Source of the DNA: Actinomycetota bacterium
GTDB lineage: Bacteria > Actinomycetota > Actinomycetes > Actinomycetales > Angustibacteraceae
Direction: 5' to 3'
NCBI GenBank assembly: GCA_014377795.1
Contig: JACMOY010000393.1
Location: 1 to 6,166, forward strand
DNA length: 6,166 nt
The translations under genes and the position numbers were made by a program. Positions 1 to 6,166 of the stretch are shown one piece after another; position 1 is the first letter of the stretch, and every line of letters begins with the position of its first letter. A model generated the notes under the pieces. That model did not search any database, was not told the DNA's origin, and was given only the letters and a program-made list of their open reading frames with translations.

Positions 1-348
1 CGTCGTCGATGCCCTTGGCCCGCAGCTCGTGCGCGAGGGCCCGCCGCGACAGGCCCCGGGTGCGGTGCCGCGACCGCACCCACCCGGCGGCGAACTCGGC
101 GTCGTCGATCAGCCCGGCCTGCTCGGACCGGTCGAGCACGCGCTGGGCGACGTCGTCGGCGGCCCCCCGGTCGCCGAGCGCTGTGGCGAGCTGGGCCCGG
201 CTGCGCGGCGCCATCGTGAGCTGCCGCAGCACGATGGCGCGGGCGACCGCGTCGGGTGCGCGGTCGGCTGGGCGCCCCGGCGTCGGCTCGGGTGCCTGCC
301 GACGCCGGGTACTGCCCGTGCGGCCGCTGGACCGCCCGCTCGCGAAGG

Positions 349-352
<4 letters not shown>
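1..352 (-). CDS. recX: Recombination regulator RecX (3' end cut by window edge; start uncertain)
   Basis: RecX binds RecA filaments and limits RecA activity in the cytoplasm. The reverse strand reads an uninterrupted RecX N-terminal half: [20 protein letters not shown] (about residues 37-56), then [36 protein letters not shown] and [19 protein letters not shown]. These are the helical repeats of the family, including the R-S-R-x-x-L and GLIDDxxFAxxWVxxR signatures. The gene continues beyond position 1, so the C-terminal repeats are not visible. It directly follows recA, the usual RecA-RecX operon. The start is a problem: no ATG, GTG or TTG exists in this frame between the recA 3' part and the conserved domain. 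The best candidate is CTG at 352-350, overlapping the recA stop as CTGA with a GAAGG 7 nt upstream; the alternative is GTG at 232-230, which would cut into the first conserved helix. The first 36 or so residues are Arg/Pro-rich and not conserved. The identity is firm, the start is not. Confidence 0.88.
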
Positions 353-1404
<1,052 letters not shown>

Positions 1405-1466
1405 GTCCTCACCTGTCCGTCTGCGGTCGGGCCAGCCGACCGGGGTCCTGTGTGGTGTCAGGAGCG

Positions 1467-1489
1467 ACGCTAGGCGACGCCACCGACAT
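1467..1489 (-). promoter_or_regulatory. Proximal recA promoter, RecA-NDp/PafBC-type (LexA-independent)
   Basis: Read toward recA, the sequence is ATGTCGGTG (1489-1481), an 8-bp spacer (1480-1473), then the -10-like hexamer TAGCGT (1472-1467). This fits the mycobacterial RecA-NDp consensus tTGTCRgtg-N8-TAnnnT, with only the first base deviating. In mycobacteria this element drives LexA-independent, damage-induced transcription and is activated by PafBC. The predicted transcription start is near 1459, giving a leader of about 55 nt before the recA ATG. The motif match is direct; use by a PafBC homologue in this organism is inferred. Confidence 0.8.
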
Positions 1490-1511
1490 CCCCGCCGACC
1501 GACGTCCGGAC

Positions 1512-1547
1512 TGTGGACGACGGGACGAGCCGAGGATCTGTGGACGA
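1512..1547 (-). repeat. Direct repeats TCGTCCACAG and GGCTCGTCC between the two recA promoters
   Basis: Reading toward recA, TCGTCCACAG starts at 1547 and again at 1520 (27 bp apart), and GGCTCGTCC starts at 1550 and at 1531. The nonamer TCGTCCACA differs at one base from the Streptomyces-type DnaA box TTGTCCACA. Both copies lie on the same strand within the predicted leader of the distal promoter. The repeats are real; binding by DnaA or any other factor is only a suggestion. Confidence 0.5.
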
Positions 1548-1552
1548 GCCTA
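1547..1552 (-). promoter_or_regulatory. Putative -10 element of the distal SOS-controlled recA promoter
   Basis: TAGGCT (TAnnnT type) sits just downstream of the LexA box on the recA-coding strand. The predicted start is near 1540, about 135 nt upstream of the recA ATG. No clear -35 hexamer is visible; the LexA box occupies that area. The assignment rests on position and a short degenerate match. Confidence 0.5.
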
Positions 1553-1554
1553 AC

Positions 1555-1570
1555 CCGAACAGGTGTTCGA
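1555..1570 (-). promoter_or_regulatory. LexA-binding SOS box upstream of recA
   Basis: The 16-mer CCGAACAGGTGTTCGA (plus strand) has perfect 5-bp arms CGAAC/GTTCG around AGGT. It matches the mycobacterial SOS box TCGAACRNRTGTTCGA at every position except the first base. It is centred about 158 bp upstream of the recA start codon. A -10-like TAGGCT lies 2 bp downstream, so LexA bound here would cover the spacer and -35 region of that promoter. LexA, itself cleaved with RecA's help, would therefore repress this distal recA promoter in undamaged cells. Confidence 0.9.
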
Positions 1571-1594
1571 CCCAGGAAGGTCGCGCGGCGTGTC

Positions 1595-1616
1595 GCCCAG
1601 GCCGGCTCCGCTGGGC
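1595..1616 (-). terminator. Stem-loop just after the universal stress protein gene, possible terminator
   Basis: GCCCAG and CTGGGC form perfect 6-bp arms around a 10-nt GC-rich loop, beginning 3 nt beyond the stop codon of the universal stress protein gene. No T-tract follows, so by the classical definition this is not a complete intrinsic terminator; such U-less GC hairpins are common after actinobacterial genes. It would help insulate the recA promoters from upstream readthrough. Confidence 0.4.
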
Positions 1617-1619
1617 AGG

Positions 1620-2021
1620 TCAGGCCGTCAGAGCGACCTTGACGGCGACCACGGGGCACTCCGCGTCCAGCAGCACCTGCTGGGCCGTGCTGCCGGTGAT
1701 CAGCTTGCCGACCGGCGAGCGCCGGCGCAGGCCGATGACGATCAGGTCGGCCGCGGACTCGTTCGCCGCAGCGAGGATCTCGTCGGCCGCCGAGCGACCC
1801 TCGACCGGCTGGCGCACCTCGTGGTCGATCCCGCGTGCGCTCAGCTGGGCGGTCAGCGCGTCCAGGTCGCGCGGGTCGGCGAAGCTGGGGTCGGCGTAGT
1901 TGCCGTGGTGCCCGGTGTTGATGACGACCAGGCGGCTGGTGGTCAAGGTCGCCTGCTCGATGGCGTAGTCGACAGCAGCCAGTCCCTCGGCGCTCGGGAT
2001 GTAGCCCACGACGATGATCAT
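1620..2021 (-). CDS. Universal stress protein (UspA family), single domain, 133 aa
   Basis: A cytoplasmic Usp domain with a Rossmann-like fold, of the kind that often binds ATP and dimerises. It begins [20 protein letters not shown] with the first beta strand, continues with RLVVINTG (30-37), and ends [20 protein letters not shown] (91-110) followed by [18 protein letters not shown] (111-128). The nucleotide loop normally reads G-x2-G-x9-G-S/T; here it is GLRR, nine residues, then GS (residues 97-111), so the second glycine is Arg100 while the rest fits. The same [10 protein letters not shown] form is, to my knowledge, common in actinobacterial members, so ATP binding is plausible but not certain. 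The start ATG at 2021 has a strong ribosome site, GGAGG at 2031-2027, 5 nt upstream; a longer reading from 2066 lacks support and adds a non-conserved stretch. It lies upstream of recA on the same strand but is separated by a stem-loop and recA's own promoters. Its specific role is unknown. Confidence 0.93.
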   Translation of the reverse strand: MIIVVGYIPSAEGLAAVDYAIEQATLTTSRLVVINTGHHGNYADPSFADPRDLDALTAQLSARGIDHEVRQPVEGRSAADEILAAANESAADLIVIGLRRRSPVGKLITGSTAQQVLLDAECPVVAVKVALTA

Positions 2022-2039
2022 GCGAACCTCCGGTGGTGG

Positions 2040-2058
2040 ACGGGTGACCCGTGACGGG
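2040..2058. promoter_or_regulatory. Two overlapping 5-6 bp palindromes upstream of the universal stress protein gene
   Basis: ACGGGT-G-ACCCGT (2040-2052) and CCCGT-G-ACGGG (2048-2058) are perfect inverted repeats around single G centres 7 bp apart. They share the CCCGT segment and together form a GTGAC direct repeat. They begin 19 bp upstream of the universal stress protein ATG. They could be an operator or alternative hairpins in its leader; no known family is assigned. The rest of the 2022-2269 intergenic region shows a weaker CGAGC/GCTCG inverted repeat (2087-2091 with 2099-2103), and I see no clear promoter hexamers for either divergent gene. Confidence 0.35.
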
Positions 2059-2269
2059 CGCAGCAACCCGCGACGTCGTCAGGTGCCGAGCGCATCGTGC
2101 TCGCGGCGGGTCGCCCGGCGCAAGCGGAGTCGGGTGCCTCCAGAGCGCTCCGGGCAGCACAAAAGGTCACGATTGGGTGGTCCACGCAACCGGGACGGCG
2201 ACCGACACGTCATCATTCCATCAGGGCGCCCCGCGCGACGCCGTCACGACCGGCCGAAGGAAGAGACCC

Positions 2270-3049
2270 ATGCCTGTGCACTCCACCACGCCTCCCTCTC
2301 GACGCAGGGTGTCCCTGCTGGTCGCCTCCACGGTGCTCGCGACCATCGCGGGCCTGGTGCCCGTCACGTCCGCGACCGCTGCGGGCAGCCCGACCCCGGC
2401 CACGGTGCGCACCGCCGTCTCGACCGCCACCACGCCCTGGGCCGTGACCTGGACGACGACGTTGCGCTCGGGCGTCAAGGGCTCTGCTGTGCGTGGGGCC
2501 CAGCTGCGACTGAAGGCGCTCGGCTACTGGGTGGGTCCCACCGATGGCCAGTACGGCCCGCAGACCAAGCAGGCGGTCCTCGCGATGCAGAAGACCGCCG
2601 GCTCGCCCCGCACCGGGGTCATTGGGCGGGTCGAGCGCAACATCCTGACAGCGGGCATCCGCCCGCAGGCGCGCACCACGACCGGCTCGACCCTCGAGAT
2701 CGACCTGAAGCGACAGCTGCTGCTCGTGGTGGTGGGCGGACGCACCCGGTGGGCGTTCAACACCTCGACGGGCAACGGCCTCTACTACTACCAGGACGGC
2801 GTGCGCCACCGAGCGACGACACCGCGCGGGCACTTCTCGGTGATCCGCCAGATCGACGGGCCCCACGTCTCACCTCTGGGCCTGCTGTACCGCCCCAAGT
2901 TCTTCGTCAGCGGCTACGCGGTGCACGGGTCGTTGAACATCCCCGCGTACCCCGCCTCGCACGGCTGCGCGCGGGTCAGCAACTCAGCCATCAACTACCT
3001 GTGGGCGTCCCGGCTGATGCCGATCGGACGACGCCTGTGGGTCTACTGA
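2270..3049 (+). CDS. Secreted L,D-transpeptidase with peptidoglycan-binding domain (259 aa)
   Basis: A predicted extracytoplasmic enzyme that forms 3-3 peptidoglycan cross-links or attaches proteins to the wall, using a catalytic cysteine. Residues 1 to about 38 form a Sec signal peptide: a basic RRR at 11-13, a hydrophobic run VSLLVASTVLATIAGLV (14-30), and an AxA-type cleavage region near TSATAAG. Residues about 65-128 are a PG_binding_1 domain (LRSGVKGSAVRGAQLRLKALGYWVG, DGQYGPQTKQAVLAMQ). Residues about 140-258 are the YkuD domain with the active-site signature H219-G220 and, further on, SHGCARV at 230-236, where Cys233 is the nucleophile and His231 part of the motif. The ATG at 2270 is preceded by AAGGA at 2257-2261, 8 nt away, and puts the signal peptide at the N-terminus; an upstream in-frame ATG at 2051 would add 73 unlikely residues. 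It is transcribed divergently from the universal stress gene and convergently to DUF3046, so it is probably monocistronic. Whether its activity is 3-3 cross-linking cannot be told from sequence. Confidence 0.95.
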   Translation: MPVHSTTPPSRRRVSLLVASTVLATIAGLVPVTSATAAGSPTPATVRTAVSTATTPWAVTWTTTLRSGVKGSAVRGAQLRLKALGYWVGPTDGQYGPQTKQAVLAMQKTAGSPRTGVIGRVERNILTAGIRPQARTTTGSTLEIDLKRQLLLVVVGGRTRWAFNTSTGNGLYYYQDGVRHRATTPRGHFSVIRQIDGPHVSPLGLLYRPKFFVSGYAVHGSLNIPAYPASHGCARVSNSAINYLWASRLMPIGRRLWVY

Positions 3050-3050
3050 T

Positions 3051-3069
3051 CGGTCCCGTCGACTGACCG
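3051..3069. terminator. Small inverted repeat between convergent genes, weak bidirectional terminator candidate
   Basis: CGGTC (3051-3055) and GACCG (3065-3069) form a 5-bp stem with a 9-nt loop that fills the 20-bp gap between the stop codons of the L,D-transpeptidase and DUF3046 genes. There is no T-tract on either strand and the stem is short, so support comes mostly from its location. Confidence 0.25.
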
Positions 3070-3321
3070 CTAGGGGCCGGCGACCCGACGCGGGCGGCGC
3101 GGTCGGCCGGGCTTCTCCGGCGCCCCCCAGCGGCGGTCCGCCGGCACCTGCATCGCGTCGCACAGCGCCGCCCAGACCTCGCGGGGCGTGTCACCGGCGG
3201 CCAGCGCCTGCTCGGCCGTGCGGTCGCCGAGGCCGTCCACGACCAGGTCGCGAGCCAGCGTCCGCGCGTAGGCGGGGCCGAACTCGCCGTCCATCAGGTC
3301 CCAGAAGTGGCTGTGCCGCAC
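3070..3321 (-). CDS. DUF3046 family protein (83 aa) with basic Pro/Arg tail
   Basis: A small conserved actinobacterial protein of unknown function. Residues 1-66 are the whole family core: MRHSHFWDLMDGEFGPAYAR, then TLARDLVVDGLGDRTAEQAL and DTPREVWAALCDAMQVPADRRWG. The family usually ends soon after RRWG; here a 17-residue tail follows, made largely of Pro, Arg and Lys (APEKPGRPRRPRRVAGP). The start is one of two adjacent in-frame GTG codons (3321 or 3324); I use 3321 because it puts the Arg-x-Ser-x-Phe-Trp core right after Met, as in family members. Neither has a clear ribosome site. The reading frame stays open far upstream, but there it lies antisense to lhr. In M. tuberculosis the homologue (Rv2738c) sits immediately upstream of recA; here it is on the same strand as recA but two genes away, and its 5' end faces lhr with about 55 bp between starts. 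No signal peptide or membrane segment is visible. Confidence 0.9.
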   Translation of the reverse strand: MRHSHFWDLMDGEFGPAYARTLARDLVVDGLGDRTAEQALAAGDTPREVWAALCDAMQVPADRRWGAPEKPGRPRRPRRVAGP

Positions 3322-3346
3322 CACACCACCATGGCACGAGGTGTGG

Positions 3347-3369
3347 CTGTCGGTGCCGGGTGTCACGAT
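3347..3369 (+). promoter_or_regulatory. RecA-NDp/PafBC-type promoter motif at the lhr start
   Basis: CTGTCGGTG (3347-3355), an 8-bp spacer (3356-3363), then CACGAT (3364-3369). This repeats the proximal recA promoter's TGTCGGTG exactly and at the same spacing; the -10 hexamer keeps the A at position 2 and T at position 6 but has C for the first T. With a normal 6-7 nt distance the transcript would begin at about 3376-3377, exactly at an in-frame GTG of lhr. Function is inferred from the match with recA and from the repair role of Lhr. Confidence 0.6.
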
Positions 3370-3376
3370 GGCGGGC

Positions 3377-6166
<2,790 letters not shown>

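Noticed and set aside
1447..1462. CCTG/CAGG inverted repeat in the recA leader as a hairpin
   Set aside because: The arms are only 4 bp with a mismatch directly inside; this is expected by chance.
1405..2160. N-terminal extension of the recA frame to 603 codons
   Set aside because: It runs through the recA promoters and antisense-frame across the stress protein gene; the ribosome site and the family N-terminus fix the start at 1404.
2059..2269. c-di-AMP (ydaO-type) riboswitch before the cell-wall gene
   Set aside because: Such riboswitches precede some actinobacterial wall-hydrolase genes, but I could not match the conserved ydaO core segments in this leader.

Overview
The window is very GC-rich bacterial DNA with dense third-position G/C coding. 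Its gene content (RecA followed by RecX, a DUF3046 protein, a full-length-type Lhr helicase, an actinobacterial universal stress protein) and its mycobacterial-style SOS box all point to an actinomycete. A Micrococcales lineage such as Intrasporangiaceae/Dermatophilaceae is my guess from the RecA and Lhr protein style, not something the DNA proves.

Layout from left to right. recX (minus strand) runs off the left edge and follows recA (minus) with a 4-bp overlap or none, depending on its start codon. A roughly 215-bp gap upstream of recA holds two stacked DNA-damage promoters: a distal one with a near-perfect LexA box, and a proximal one with a RecA-NDp (PafBC-type) motif. Next come a universal stress protein gene (minus) with a stem-loop after its stop, a 248-bp divergent intergenic region containing overlapping palindromes, a secreted L,D-transpeptidase (plus), a small DUF3046 gene (minus) that converges on it with a 20-bp gap, and finally the helicase gene lhr (plus), which runs off the right edge after about 930 codons with no stop.

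The main theme is DNA repair: recA, its modulator recX and the repair helicase lhr. The best observation is that the proximal recA promoter and the DNA just before lhr carry the same 8-mer TGTCGGTG, followed at the same 8-bp distance by a -10-like hexamer. This suggests that one LexA-independent damage activator switches on both. At lhr the geometry also predicts a leaderless transcript starting at an in-frame GTG, which changes the preferred start codon. The universal stress protein and the L,D-transpeptidase (cell-wall cross-linking) have no evident link to repair and appear to separate DUF3046 from recA, which are neighbours in mycobacteria.

I see no intein in recA, no mobile element, no RNA gene and no CRISPR. 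Apart from the regulatory architecture and the odd recX start, the gene content is ordinary actinobacterial core genome; I found no convincing new multi-gene system.
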